Part shown: positions 11,078 to 22,700 of the stretch, piece after piece | Layout: each line of letters opens with the position of its first letter | How positions within the stretch are numbered: the first letter of the stretch is position 1 | NCBI RefSeq assembly: GCF_026914265.1 | Contig: NC_069124.1 | Coordinates: 90,610,628-90,674,627 of the forward strand | Source of the DNA: Mya arenaria | Lineage: Eukaryota > Mollusca > Bivalvia > Myida > Myidae | Length of the DNA stretch: 64,000 nt | Direction: 5' to 3' | Program-made: the position numbers and the translations under genes | Notes under the pieces: generated by a model | The model's database searches: none | Told to the model about the DNA's origin: nothing | Seen by the model: only the letters and a program-made list of their open reading frames with translations

Positions 11078-13599
11078 GGCGTACAGACTAAACTTTTCTA
11101 AATCAGTGCATTCAGGGATCAAATCTCCTGACTCACCGAATAAGATCCCAGTATCACAAACAAATGTGACTAAGAGAAACGTCCCGCAGACTCACAAAGT
11201 GACTAACGTAGGTGTGCCTAGCGTCTCTTTCTCAACTGATAATGGAGATTCCGGTGAAGACGGCCGGGCCAGTGGTGGAGTTAGCACGTTACTTGAAAGG
11301 TTCGAGATGAATGGCAAACCGCAGTCCTCGGGCGGCAAAAAACCTGTGGTCAAGAAAGGTATTATACCATACACTGTTGTCTTTCGTTTGAGAATACAGG
11401 GGATGCAATACATTAACTTAACTTGACAGAAGTATGTCAAATGCTATAAAACCCTTCTAATATTGATATATTTCAGTCGAAACATTTGTATGTCCTCTTT
11501 CTTCACAAACAACAACGTTCTTATAAATGTTCTTTCCGTATTAAAAACGGTTATTACAATTTTATAAACTGGAACTTATGGATAATCTTTGCTTTCTTAA
11601 TAGTTGAAGAATGTACATATTTATAAACTTTTTAATTTCGTTAACCCATGTCTCGCATGCTGTCTTTTTCCAATATATAATGAATACAAGGTGTATTGTA
11701 TATATATATGTCGATAAGCCGTATATAAAATCCGTCCATTTGTCCTGGATGGTAATGGGAATATATTTAAAAAAACACGTTTATTCTTTTGGATATTGAC
11801 CACACAATAGCATTCAAACTACAGTGTGTAAACCACGCGCATTATCAAGACTTACCAATAAGCGAATCCTACAGAATTTGTACTCATTCTCCATCCATCG
11901 TTTGTAGACAAGAAGGTGCAGTTTCAACAACAGGAGCAGAGGTCTGTGGACATTCCCATGACCGGAAGTGTAGGTCGATTGCACGAGCGGCGGCAGAGAG
12001 AGCCTGCCATGTCTGCTCAGAATATCAAGCAGAGACTTGAAGGTACCCGCGCGGAGAGCGCCTCAGACGTCTTACATAGATATTTACATAACATAGATTT
12101 CCGTATATCCAACTAACACACACCATAGAAAATATCAGCTTTGAAATATACATTGAACAACCTGCATAACAGGCCGCAATCCATGGTATGCTGTAAATTG
12201 TCTCTTGACCGACGCATCCCTTATTTTGACAATTGGCAGTTTGATTAGCAACAATACGAAAATAATTACTGTTAAACCCTGCAAGTTTAAATTTCAAGCT
12301 CGAATCAAGGTTGCAGCGATGATATCCCTCGGTTGGTCCAGACAGCATAAAGATGCGGTTGAGCGTGTCTGTTATCGAGGTCGGATGCATGCACAACTTA
12401 TAGGACTCATTTCAATAAGTAAATTCTAGTACAGAGGAAGCGTATCATCAGTTGACTATGGATCAATTTTCAGACCGTATATTATTAACGCGCAAATGGT
12501 ATTTTCTCAAAGGGCATTGCGCTGAGACTGAATATCGTAAGTTTCTTATGATTACGCAATATTTCCGTGTTTTACTGTTAGAACACATTTATAAATTATG
12601 CCGATTTTGTATGCAATTTAAATGCTAAAATTACAAAGTTTTATGCCCAAATTCATTAGCGTCTATTGTCTTGGTCGATGTATACTGTTATTAAGTAAGT
12701 TCGAACATTGCTTTTTACATAGAAAAAAATTATTCTATGCTGTCATATTGTAGTTAAATATTTCATCTTTTTCTTGTATATTATGTACGTTGCAGTTATT
12801 TATCTTTTGTTTATCTGCTTTTTACCAATACCGCTTTCTTCAAGTAGTAATTACATAAGAATATGTTTTGGGACATTTCTTGTCCTATGTCATAGTATAC
12901 TTTGTAAGAAATAAATTTAAGTTCATGTTGATAACGTTTGCCTTCCTATAGTAGCATAACAAAGTCAATCTCGGTATTTGTATATAATATTTTTTTAAAT
13001 ATTCGAGTAAATTTATCGCATTCGCCGATCTGTATATTATATTTTGTTATAACCGCCTCTGACCGTCACTCTATGTAAATATAGGGTCATGTATATAACA
13101 TTTAACACTAATTGGTAGTTATTGCTATTAACAGTACATCAGAATGTACGATTAATGTTATGCTTGTATCAAAAAAATGTATTGAATAATGTTCTTGCAA
13201 TTTCAACAAGCTTTATCTTACGCATCCATTATGTATTTTGTTTTTTGTATATTTCTCATTAGTATTCGGGAATAGCGATTCGTAAGATGATAAGAGGATG
13301 CCATATTTCTGAGCATGTTTGTAACACTGGTAGTGTTATATCCAACTGTTATTTTTTACCCTGCAGGTCTCAACCCCGAGTTTAAGAGCAGGTTGGAGAA
13401 CATGATCGGCGGAGCGCACACGGTGGCCGCGCCCCACAACTCCCGTCCGTCCATACAGAACCAGATCGCTTCCTCGGGGGCCGCCTCCCCGGTACGCTCG
13501 CTGCCGCCTACCCCACACGACGAACCAGATGACCACATCTACGAGGCGCTGCCAGACGAGGTCATATATTACAACGACTCCGGTCACGGCAGCATGTGA
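3621..13599 (+). CDS. PH-SH2 adaptor, STAP-like, copy A (5' end missing)
   Basis: Exons: 3621-3707, 5015-5131, 5376-5432, 7064-7282, 8350-8396, 8728-8877, 8985-9060, 9343-9487, 9908-9934, 10413-10664, 10900-11358, 11908-12042, 13367-13599. All have AG/GT borders and matching phases, giving 667 residues. The first four exons give a PH domain lacking its first strand (YRKLYMLLE, YKFDLFAGG, C-terminal helix ELEQWRGYI) and a linker. The next exons give an SH2 domain: W-F-x3-C-S-R-x2-A-E with the alpha-A Arg, LMRES with the beta-B5 Arg, and DHYEV with the beta-D His. The tail of about 360 residues has PPPP and PPTP motifs, a Gln run and C-terminal tyrosines (IYEAL, IYYND). PH-then-SH2 order and linker similarity (WRGYI...VP...LL) match STAP1/STAP2, cytosolic adaptors linking phosphotyrosine signals to kinases. 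Vertebrate STAPs lack so long a tail, so the exact family is inference. Confidence 0.8.
3745..4800. repeat. Minisatellite, about 47-bp unit, in first visible intron of copy A
   Basis: A homogeneous block (about 3745-4095) of 47-bp units (AAGCATGTGCTCGAATGG, then ACAAGTTGGTAACTAG) passes into a diverged block (about 4095-4800) of related units (GCCCGCGTGGACACGA), about 22 units in all. Several diverged units contain CATGTAAG or GCGTAAG, resembling the real donor AAT|GTAAGCAT at 3707/3708. The first 50 bp of the intron already resemble a unit (TGTAAGCAT...GAGTGGGAA). Antisense frames here are repeat artefacts. Confidence 0.85.
5376..5432 (+). CDS. Copy A exon: C-terminal helix of the PH domain
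   Basis: A 19-codon, phase 0-0 exon reading TVRLSELEQWRGYIIGIVT between TTTTTCCAG and GTAGGTG. It aligns with the end of the STAP PH domain, which has a Glu-x-Trp-Arg-Gly-Phe/Tyr-Ile helix. The last 39 bases of the exon plus the first 15 of the intron are the founder unit of the 54-bp array that follows. Confidence 0.85.
5394..6912. repeat. 54-bp minisatellite amplified from an exon/intron boundary
   Basis: About 28 units of 54 bp (TTGAAACAATGGCGCGGATA, CATTGAGGGCATTGTAACG, GTAGGTGTATAGATG). The unit phase, length and sequence carry on directly from exon 5376-5432: TTGGAGCAATGGCGTGGATA is the exonic counterpart and GTAGGTGTATAGAT the real donor. Most units keep the ACG|GTAGGT donor context, and in the exon's frame a TAG lies four codons after it. 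The long minus-strand frames across the array are by-products of a period divisible by three. Confidence 0.92.
7064..7282 (+). CDS. Copy A exon: PH-SH2 linker
   Basis: A 73-codon exon, phase 0 at both ends (CTCTGTAG acceptor, CAG|GTGGTA donor). It begins RTVPVDLDLLEDQIRRI, which matches the segment just after the PH domain in STAP proteins, then becomes Gly/Ser-rich (RPGPGGGST). Copy B lacks this exon and the three before it. Because it ends in phase 0, it could splice to either 8350-8396 or 16749-16795. Confidence 0.8.
7372..7388. repeat. Short (CA)n microsatellite
   Basis: About eight AC dinucleotides just inside the intron following exon 7064-7282. A run of 20 G lies further on at 7692-7711; its length may be an assembly-sensitive estimate. 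Confidence 0.8.
10413..10664 (+). CDS. Copy A exon with internal in-frame tandem duplication
   Basis: The exon holds two 111-bp units starting at about 10417 and 10528. Each reads VPSPMPHMQHSLSAPGYVN and continues to QTL or RTL, and the second ends in VAPPPPRDPI. The 37-codon repeat keeps the frame. The equivalent exon in copy B (25764-25904) has one unit, so the duplication happened after, or in only one lineage of, the gene duplication. The exon adds proline motifs to the tail. Confidence 0.85.
10900..11358 (+). CDS. Copy A exon with 13-residue glutamine run
   Basis: The exon is phase 1-1. Its upstream part reads SPRDDKRSQLEQSLANVTL, followed by a CAA run with a terminal CAG (13 Gln at about 11040-11078), a Ser/Thr-rich spacer and RASGGVSTLLERFE. 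The antisense poly-Cys frame across the run is an artefact. Copy B's counterpart has 8 Gln. Confidence 0.85.
12043..13366. other. Last intron of copy A, nothing recognised
   Basis: An AT-rich intron of about 1.3 kb. It has a GTACCC donor shared with copy B and a CCCTGCAG acceptor. No repeat array, exon-like segment or RNA gene was seen. Confidence 0.6.
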
Positions 13600-15180
13600 G
13601 CCCACGTGACATAGACTGACTGATTGGTAGACGTCACGCTTAATCCACAACACAGGAAGACATTGACAGACGCCCATCACAAACAGTCGCCAACTAACAC
13701 AGTTACAAAGCTTCATAATACCTTACTCAAACAATATGCAAGAGGTGAAGCACCATTTAGAAGGAAAAAAATCAGTTTGTACAAAGCCATGATATATATT
13801 CCATGGCAGTGGCAGAACAAACAGTTTTCAAACAATTGGTCAGTAATGTTTTTATTGTGATGAAAGTGCTGTTGTTGTTTAGCATTTTGTAAACGAAAAA
13901 ATGGCCATATACTGTTCAGAAAATACAAAAGTGTGTCTCATGCATGGCACATTTCTTACGGTTTGTGCTAATCTTGTCATTTATTTCCTCTAACAGTAGC
14001 ATTCGTCATTCAACTTGTACGAAAGTACGATAGCAATCGATGTCCTTCAATTAAATGCATCCATGCATGAATGTCGCATTTCTTACCAACTTTATAAAGC
14101 GTTTGTGACATATTGTTGTAAATAGCTAATTCATTTGATGTTTCATTTACAGTTTTCAGATATTAATAAACACTTATTTATTCTTTAATTAAAATACTAA
14201 AAGTGCTGTTCCCTCCCCTCTTTTCGGCATTTGAAACGTTTTGAAACATGCCAATATCTCTATGGCAAATGGTCTTATTTTAACACTTTGAGAATAGTTG
14301 GAGAGAATGTTTGGTCGAATATGGAAAGGGTATAAAGGATGTACTTTTCTGGGTAGACGAGGAAAGGGTGGTTATATCAAAGGGTACACTTAATGCGCTC
14401 TTAACTGCCTGACACCTGATATGAATACCACAAACAAACATTTGGTAAATCTGAGTTGTACAATGAATTATTATGAGATATTTGAACCACTCAGTCGTAT
14501 AAATAGTATAAAGCTGCTTATTTCATAATTTTATTTATTGCTTTTGACATTTATAACATGTGTTTTTATAATGAACATTTTAAAGTGATACTCGTATTTA
14601 CAATCAAAACATACACATGTATGACAAAACTGAATTGCGTAATAAATATAAAACTACTTACTAAATAATGCATTTATAGAAAATATTTATTACTCATAAC
14701 AAGATTGTAACCGCGCATTAAATAGCTGAATACGCACAAATATTAAATAAAGACAATTGAATTAATTGTAGCACTGCTTTCTTGGAAGTAAGAGTGCATC
14801 TTTAAATGGGGTTGTGTTGCATTGCTAAAGTTCCTTCCAAATATTCTGCTGCAATGTACAGACAAATGGTATCCGCTATGTATGCATGCACACTTTTTTC
14901 GACCAATGTTTATCGCAAATGCATGCAAAATGTTATTTTGTAGAAAATTAATTCATATTTTGTTATAACTAACAAGCTATATATTTTAAGTGGCTATACA
15001 TGGTAGGAGTTTAAGTGAAAATACGGACCACAAAGCATTAACTGGTGCGTTACAAGTGTGAGCTGTAAATGATCGCTCGCTGTTCCTAATCCTAAGATCC
15101 ACCGACCGGCGGCTCTATACCTTTCTTTGTCAGAGAAAGAAGTTCACGCTGAGATGTATATACTTACTTGAGTAATAATA
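13600..15180. other. Copy A 3' UTR and A-B intergenic sequence
   Basis: Up to about 14410 the sequence matches the region after copy B (29296-30010), so the duplicated block includes the 3' UTR. Shared blocks include GTGAGCCCACGTGACA and GTAGACGAG. A third copy of the dispersed repeat lies at about 14485-14580. An inverted copy of the 3095-3190 block lies at about 14830-14935, with a TGTATGCATGCACAC core. Confidence 0.6.
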
Positions 15181-16200
15181 CTAGTTAATACAAGGATTTA
15201 AAAGTTCATATATGAAGTACTGTTCTCATTATTTCCCATTAAGTTTGTATTCTAGTACTGTCTACTAGGGCACGGTTTAAAATTGAATTGAAACTTGTTG
15301 ATAAACAAAGTTCTGATCGTTTGAAGTGTCATGTGTCATCGGTTATGGGTGTTTGGATTTATTCAGAGTTGTGGGAGCGTTGCATTTTGAGTAACGCCTA
15401 ATATAATCTTATACGACTATATAACTGTACATATAACTTTATGGCTAGTATAATATAACTGACTGAAAAAGTATATATGAAACTATTTTGGCCTTATCTT
15501 ACTGGTTGAAAGTATAGCTTACTTATATTCTGACTGTGTGGATAAATCAGCGAAATTGTGCGGGCGACGATGAGTCAAGTGAGAAATGAACCATGGCGTA
15601 ACGCAGCGGTGCCTCCCAGCCATGTGATGGATGATTCTGTGATTTCGGGCTAGCAACTCACTCGCGGTGATTTATTTGCTGACAATATTAGCATTTCCGA
15701 ACAATAGGATTTATTGAAATAGATAATGACGGAACAATTGGTGCAGTTTATTCAAATAGTTAATATTGTCTTACATGTGTGGCAAAGTAATACACAATGC
15801 ACTGAGTGTCGGTTTGAGGATTTAGTTGTATTTCGTATACATCTTGACTCATAACTATCGTGGATTTATATACCCGTGAATAGTTTAATACCAAAGTTTT
15901 AAACACTTGGATATTATAAGGAACTATACAATTGAAATATGGGCTTGGTGTTTGCTTTTAATTTACATTCTTGACCGAAATGAAACGCTGCGTAATGCCA
16001 CATAAACTACAATAGAGTGTCCCATTAAAATTGTGAACGTATTATTGTGAGAGGAGCAGTTCTTGATTAAATGCAGTATTGTATAAATGGCTATATAAGC
16101 ATGAACATGTCTAAAGTGATATATCATACATGTTTGTGTTAAGTCTTAATCGTGTTTAGAACCATAAAACTGTTAGTCAATTATAATGTAAATCACTGAG

Positions 16201-16341
16201 CGGCGGGACCCGGGTCGCCACACGGAAGCCGACATGTACTATAGTGAAAACAAGTCGATTGACGATTTGAAGTTCTGGACAGTACGCCTGCCCCGCTACC
16301 AGAACGGAACGCGGACGTACCGCTACCGCGGCCAGTACCAG
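16201..16341 (+). CDS. Candidate head exon of copy B (unrecognised)
   Basis: A GC-rich island in AT-rich sequence, open from 16192 and including an ATG at 16234 (MYYSENKSIDDLKFWTVRLP), then Arg/Tyr-rich codons (RTYRYRGQYQ). TACCAG|GTGCGA at 16341/16342 is a usable phase-0 donor, and the next exon (16749-16795) starts in phase 0. No matching segment exists in copy A. The acceptor side (CACTGAG) is weak, so this may be a first exon starting at the ATG rather than an internal one. No domain was recognised. It could instead be an unrelated gene fragment, because the frame runs on to 16452. Confidence 0.4.
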
Positions 16342-16748
16342 GTGCGAAGACCGGTCCGTTACAGCCGGAGGCAACGAAACCTAGGCCTCCTATACGTCAT
16401 AGAGATTATTGCAATTAATAAACGAATAATGAACATGTCATTTGATCTATAGTATTGTTCACTTTTGATCAAGACTAAAATTTACGTAAGAACGTGACAT
16501 ACGCGCAAACAGTACGACATTGTAAGGTTATTAAACAGTCAAGATAAATGGAGATGTTAAAAGAGTCTTCACGCTTCCTGGTCTTTATAATCAAGATATG
16601 CAAATATATGAAAAATCAAATTGAAACATTTATTTCGAAATTCATTACCAATGACTTTATGTACATACATTAACGTGTAAAAAATGTATCCAATATGGTA
16701 TATTTAAAACGATGAGTTGAGCAGAAAAAAATAATTCGTATGTTGCAG

Positions 16749-19700
16749 GTTCACCGCTTCAACGCAGACGATTTCGGGGACCAGACCCCGCCCAGGTTGG
16801 TTCTATTCTACTAGTACACACCATTATGGCTTTCTTTTGACACCGAACTATGCAGAATAAAAATGATATATATACTTATACAGGTATGCTATTTGTGGTG
16901 AACTATGAACTCGAAGATATTATCTAGCGAATATTTGAGTTAATGTTTTAATATGTTAGGGGTAAGACACCAGATTATTCAGATGCAAGAAAACAAGAGA
17001 ATTGTCAAAAACTTACAAAAAATGACATCGTTGTGCACAACACGTTGAATCTTACTTATTGATGTATCACATCGCTCACGACCCATTTTTTGCAGTTTTT
17101 GCGCAATTCTCCAATTCGAAATTTACTAGGGTTGGCTTTCACGTAAATCCCAGTAAGTTTTAAAAAAGATCGTCAGTTTACTTATTTGTATATATATGGT
17201 TTAAATGATGGGGAACCATTGTGCGCTATTTTTAACATGGTAACACAGGTGAGACAGCAACATGATTGTTGCGTTTATTATTTGAAAGTAAAGTGATGTT
17301 TTATCGGCCTCCTACTAGCTCGCATTGAAAATTTTATGCAAATACATGTACTTCATTTGCCGATTGATTTTTGGACCATCTGGTGTCTAGCCCCTTTAAC
17401 GCGTAGAAGGAACAGAGACGATATCGTTATGTTGTTTACTAGTATTTGAGCATATAAAAGCAGACACTAGAGTGAATGATATAACGCACATTGGCCATCT
17501 ATTGGACTAGAGCGACACATCCTGATTTACTATATCACAAAACCCTTTTGATGTTGCAGTTGGTTTATAACTCGCTGCTCGCGGGCGATGGCCGAGACAG
17601 TGCTGCGGGCGGCTGAGCGGCTCGGATACGGCAACACGCTGATGAGGGAGAGCACCACGCACATGAGCAATGGAAGTTACGTCATCTCTAAACTCGTCAG
17701 GGAGCAGTACGTACTACCCATCTTTTAGTTCCGATTGGCGAGGTTGTACGTCCATTTTCCACTTAATTTTGAACCAGTATACCCGTTTACATCGTGTTAT
17801 TTTTCTATGTTCATGGGGGAATCTATATATTCTCGACCACACAGTTTATGGAGGAATCTATCTATTCTCGACCATACAGTTCATGGAGGAATCTATCTAT
17901 TCTCGACCACCCAGTTCATAGAGGAATCTATCTATCCTCGACCACACAGTTCATGGAGGAATCTATCTATCCTCGACCACACAGTTCATGGAAGAATCTA
18001 TCTATCCTCGACCACACAGTTCATGGGGGAATCTATCTATTTTCGACCACACAGTTCATGGAGGAATCTATCTATCATCGACCACACAGTTCATGGAGGA
18101 ATCTATCTATCCTCGACCACACAGATCATGGTGGAATCTATCTATCCTCGACCACTCAGTTCATGGGTGAATCTATCAATCATCGACCACACAGTTCATG
18201 GGGGAATCTATATATCCTCGACCACACAGTTCATGGAGGAATCTATCTATCCTCGACCACACAGTTCATGGGGTAATCTATCTATCATCGACCACACAGT
18301 TCATGGAGGAATCTATCTATCCTCGACCACCCAGTTCATGGGGGAATCTATCTATCCTCGACCACACAGTTCATGGGGGAATCTATCTATTCTCGACCAC
18401 ACAGTTCATGGAGGAATCTATCTATCATCGACCACACAGTTCATGGAGGAATCTATCTATCCTCGACCACACAGATCATGGGGGAATCTATCAATTCTCG
18501 ACCACTCAGTTCATGGGTGAATCTATCTATCATCGACCACACAGTTCATGGGGGAATCTATATATCCTCGACCACGCAGTTCATGGAGGAATCTATCTAT
18601 CCTCGACTACACAGTTCATGGGGTAATCTATCTATCATCGACCACACAGTTCATGGAGGAATCTATCTATCCTCGACCACCCAGTTCATGGGGGAATCTA
18701 TCTATCCTCGACCACAAAGTTCATGTGTGAATCCATCTATTCTCGACCACACAGTTCATGTGGGAATCTATCTTTCCTCGACCACACAGTTTATGGGGAA
18801 ATCTATCGATCCTCGACCAAACAGTTCATGGAGGAATCTATCTATCCTCGACCACACAGTTCATGTAGGAATCTATATATTCTCGACCACACAGTTCATG
18901 GGGGAATCTATCTATCATCGGTCACACAGTTCATGGGGTAATCTATTTATTCTCGACCACAAAGTTCATGGGGGAATCTATCTATCATCGATCACCCAGT
19001 TCATGGGGGAATCTATCTATCCTCGACCACCCAGTTCATGGGGTAATCTATTTATTCTCGACCACCCACCCAGTTCATGGGGTAATCTATCTATTCTCGA
19101 CCACTCAGTTCATGGGGTAATCTATCTGTCCTCGACCACTCAGTTCATGTGGTAATCTATCTATCCTCGACCACAAAGTTCATGGAGGAATCTATCTATT
19201 CTCGACCACAAAGTTCATGGGGTAATCTATCTATCATCGACCACACAGTTCATGGAGGAATCTATCTATTATCGACCACTCAGTTCGTGGAGGAATCTAT
19301 TTATCCTCGACCACTCAGTTCATGGAGGAATCTATCTATTCTCGACCACACAGTTCATGGGGGAATCTATCTATTCTCGGCCACTCAGTTCATGGGGGAA
19401 TCTATCTATCCTCGACCACCCAGTTCATGGAGGAATCTATCTATCATCGACCACACTGTTCATGGGGTAATCTATCTATCATCGACCACACAGTTCATGG
19501 GGGAATCTATCTATCCTCGACCACACAGTTCATGGGGGAATCTATCTATTCTCGACCACAAAGTTCATGGGGTAATCTATCTATCATCGACCACACAGTT
19601 CATGGGGGAATCTATCTATCATCGACCACCCAGTTCATGGGGGGAATCTATCTATCCTCGACCACACAGTTCATGGGGGAATCTATCTACTCTCGACCAC

Positions 19701-22700
19701 ACAGTTCATGGGGGAATCTATCTATTCTCGACCACACAGTTCATGGGGTAATCTATCAATCATCGACCACACAGTTCATGGGGGAATCTATCTATTCTCG
19801 ACCACAAAGTTCATGGGGTAATCTATCTATCATCGACCACTCAGTTCATGGGGGAATCTATCTATTCTCGACCACAAAGTTCATGGGGTAATCTATCTAT
19901 CATCGACCACCCAGTTCATGGGGAATCTATCTATTCTCGACCACACAGTTCATGGGGGAATCTATCTATTCTCGATCACACAGTTCATGGGGTAATCTAT
20001 CTATTCTCGACCACAAAGTTCATGGGGTAATCTATCTATCATCGACCACCCAGTTCATGGGGGAATCTATCTATTCTCGACCACAAAGTTCATTGGGTAA
20101 TCTATCTATCATCGACCACACAGTTCATGGGGTAATCTATCTATCATCGACCACCCAGTTCATGGGGGAATCTATCTATTCTCGACCACAAAGTTCATGG
20201 GGTAGTCTATCTATCATCGACCACCCAGTTCATGGGGAAATCTATCTATTCTCGACCACAAAGTTCATGGGGGGGAATCTATCTATCATTGACCACACGG
20301 TTCATGGGGGAATCTATCTATCCTCGACCCCATGGTAATATCATATCTGACTGTATTCCTCGTGTCGAATGACTTCCGCTATGTGCTTTTAGAACTGATG
20401 TGCAGTTTGACCACTACGAAGTGATCCGGGTGGCTGGTGGCTACAAAATAAAAGTTGAAAATGAGGTATAACTACATTGTAGAATTACCTTATATAGTTA
20501 TGAGAAGAAGCATTCTCTGCCTGTTTTAGCGGGTCATTTAAATACAGATTAAGTATGAAGATGGTTAAAAGGTCAAACGTTTACATATACAGTTTACTAT
20601 TAAGTACACAGACTTTCAATTATTGTTTAACAGTTAAATGCGAAGAAACTCGTGTATGTCGACGGCTTTTGAAAAACGGTATCTCCAAGTCTGAAACGAT
20701 TTTTTTCCGGGAATAAAATGTGTACACTTTTTTAACTTCAATTCATTTGAATACAGTCATATTCGATTCAGTAAATACAACGTCAACTAATAATACTCAC
20801 TTTGAGGCTGAAAGAAACGTATATTGTAATAACAATTATGATTCAACGTTCGGTATTATAGCACGAGCCTATGACGTGTCTGACAGAAGTGATGCACTAC
20901 TTCCAACGCAAGTGCGGGCTGGACACGGAGCTGCTCACGACAAATGACCGTCGGCAGCTGCAGGTGGAGGCCCAAGGCGAGCCTAGCTTCGTCGACCGCT
21001 TCACGCGTAAGTCGTTGAGATATAAAATGCTGAGGTAACAAAGATTTGTTAAACTGATATTCAGTATAAATGTCGCGTTTAGTGGGAATCTTTTCAATTA
21101 CACAGTTGTCTGTGTCGCGTTTAGTGGGTTTGTTTTCTATTACACAGTTGTCTGTGTCGCGTTTAGTGGGTTTGTTTTCAATTACACAGTTGTCTGTGTC
21201 GCGTTTAGTGGGTTTCTTTTCTATTTCACTGTTGTCTGTGTCGCGTTTAGTTGATTAATTTATAATAACACAGTTGCCTGTGTGGCGTTTAGTGGATTTG
21301 TTTTCAATTACACAGTAGTCTGTGTCGCGTTTAGTTGATTAATTTTCAATTACACAGTTGTCTATGTCACGTTTAGTGGGTTTCTTTTCTATTACACAGT
21401 TTTCTGTGTCGCGTTAAGTGGGTTTGTTTTCAATAACACAGTTGCCTGTGTCGCGTTAAGTGGGTTTCTTTTGTATTGCACAGTTGTCTGTGTCGCGTTT
21501 AGTGGATTTGTTTTCAATAACACAGTTGTCTGTGTCGCGTTTAGTGGGTTTCTTTTCTATTATACAGTTGTCTGTGTCGCGTTAAGTTGATTTGTTTTCA
21601 ATAACAAAGTTGTCTGTATCGCGTTAAGTGGGTTTGTTTATAATAACACAGTTGTCTGTGTGGCGTTAAGTGGGTTTCTTTTCTATTACACAGTTGTCTG
21701 TGTCGCGTTTAGTGGATTTGTTTTCAATAAAACAGTTGTCTGTGTCGCGTTTAGTGGGTTTCTTTTCTATTACACAGTTGTCTGTGTCGCGTTTAGTGGA
21801 TTTGTTTTCAATAACACAGTTGTCTGTGTCGCGTTTAGTGGGTTTCTTTTCTATTACACAGTTGTCTGTGTCGCGTTTAGTGGATTTGTTTTCAATAACA
21901 CAGTTGTCTGTGTCGTGTTTAGTGGGTTTGTTTTCAATTACACAAGTTGTCTGTGTCGCGATTAATGGATTTGTTTTCAACGACAGAGTTGTCTGTGTCG
22001 GGTTTAGGAGTTTTGTTTTCAATAACACAGTTGTCTGTGTCACGTTAAGGAGATTTGTTTTTAAGTACACACCGGAAGATATTGTGGAAATTCTATGTTG
22101 GAAATTGTTTGTTCAAGTCTTAATTTTCTTTATATAACCACATGCCTCCCTTCTTTTCTTTCAGCGCAAGAACCCGAGCCAGGTATGTGTTCACTTTTGA
22201 ACCCGTGGACAGTGTGTTGTTGCTGCATATATACAGTTTATTTTCACGCCTTAACCCTTCTCCCGTGCCACAAACATCATCTAAAAAGCTTTGCATACAT
22301 TCTAAAGTAGCCAACCATTTTACAGTAGTCGTCTAGTCGAAAAAGTAAATTGTTTTCTAAGCTTGATAATGCTTAAATTGAATTTCAGATTAAGTTTACA
22401 TACATGCAGGTACAGGAGCACGTGTCATTTAATCCCGAGAAACTTTTTAATGAAATAATGTATTTCTCAATGGCTACATGTCTGACCAGGCGCAACCGTT
22501 TACACGTGTCCTGCTGTCATGGCAGCACTTGTTACTGATTTGTTTATCCCATAGATTGCATTTCGGCTACTTTTGTACAGTACATGTATGCCTTATTGTA
22601 GTGGAAAGACTTTGTTATTTCAATGTTTCCCCAACGAAACCCGGTATGACTTTCACAATATGTATCCTGCTTTTTTAAATTAAACAGTTCTGTTGGCATG

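Noticed and set aside
10889-11122. Antisense frame with a poly-cysteine run
   Set aside because: Complement of the CAA/CAG glutamine run in a real exon; the same occurs at 26136-26618.
17670-20338. Many overlapping plus-strand frames with a repeated SIYPRPHSSWGN-like peptide
   Set aside because: Three frames of the 35-bp intronic array. The array splits an intron with conserved ends in copy A, so it is not coding.
17815-22065. Arrays considered as CRISPR-like repeats
   Set aside because: Units are contiguous with no unique spacers, the host is an animal, and no cas-like genes exist.
21660-22137. Frames of 101-155 codons with a 14-residue repeat resembling a membrane protein
   Set aside because: By-product of the 42-bp intronic array.
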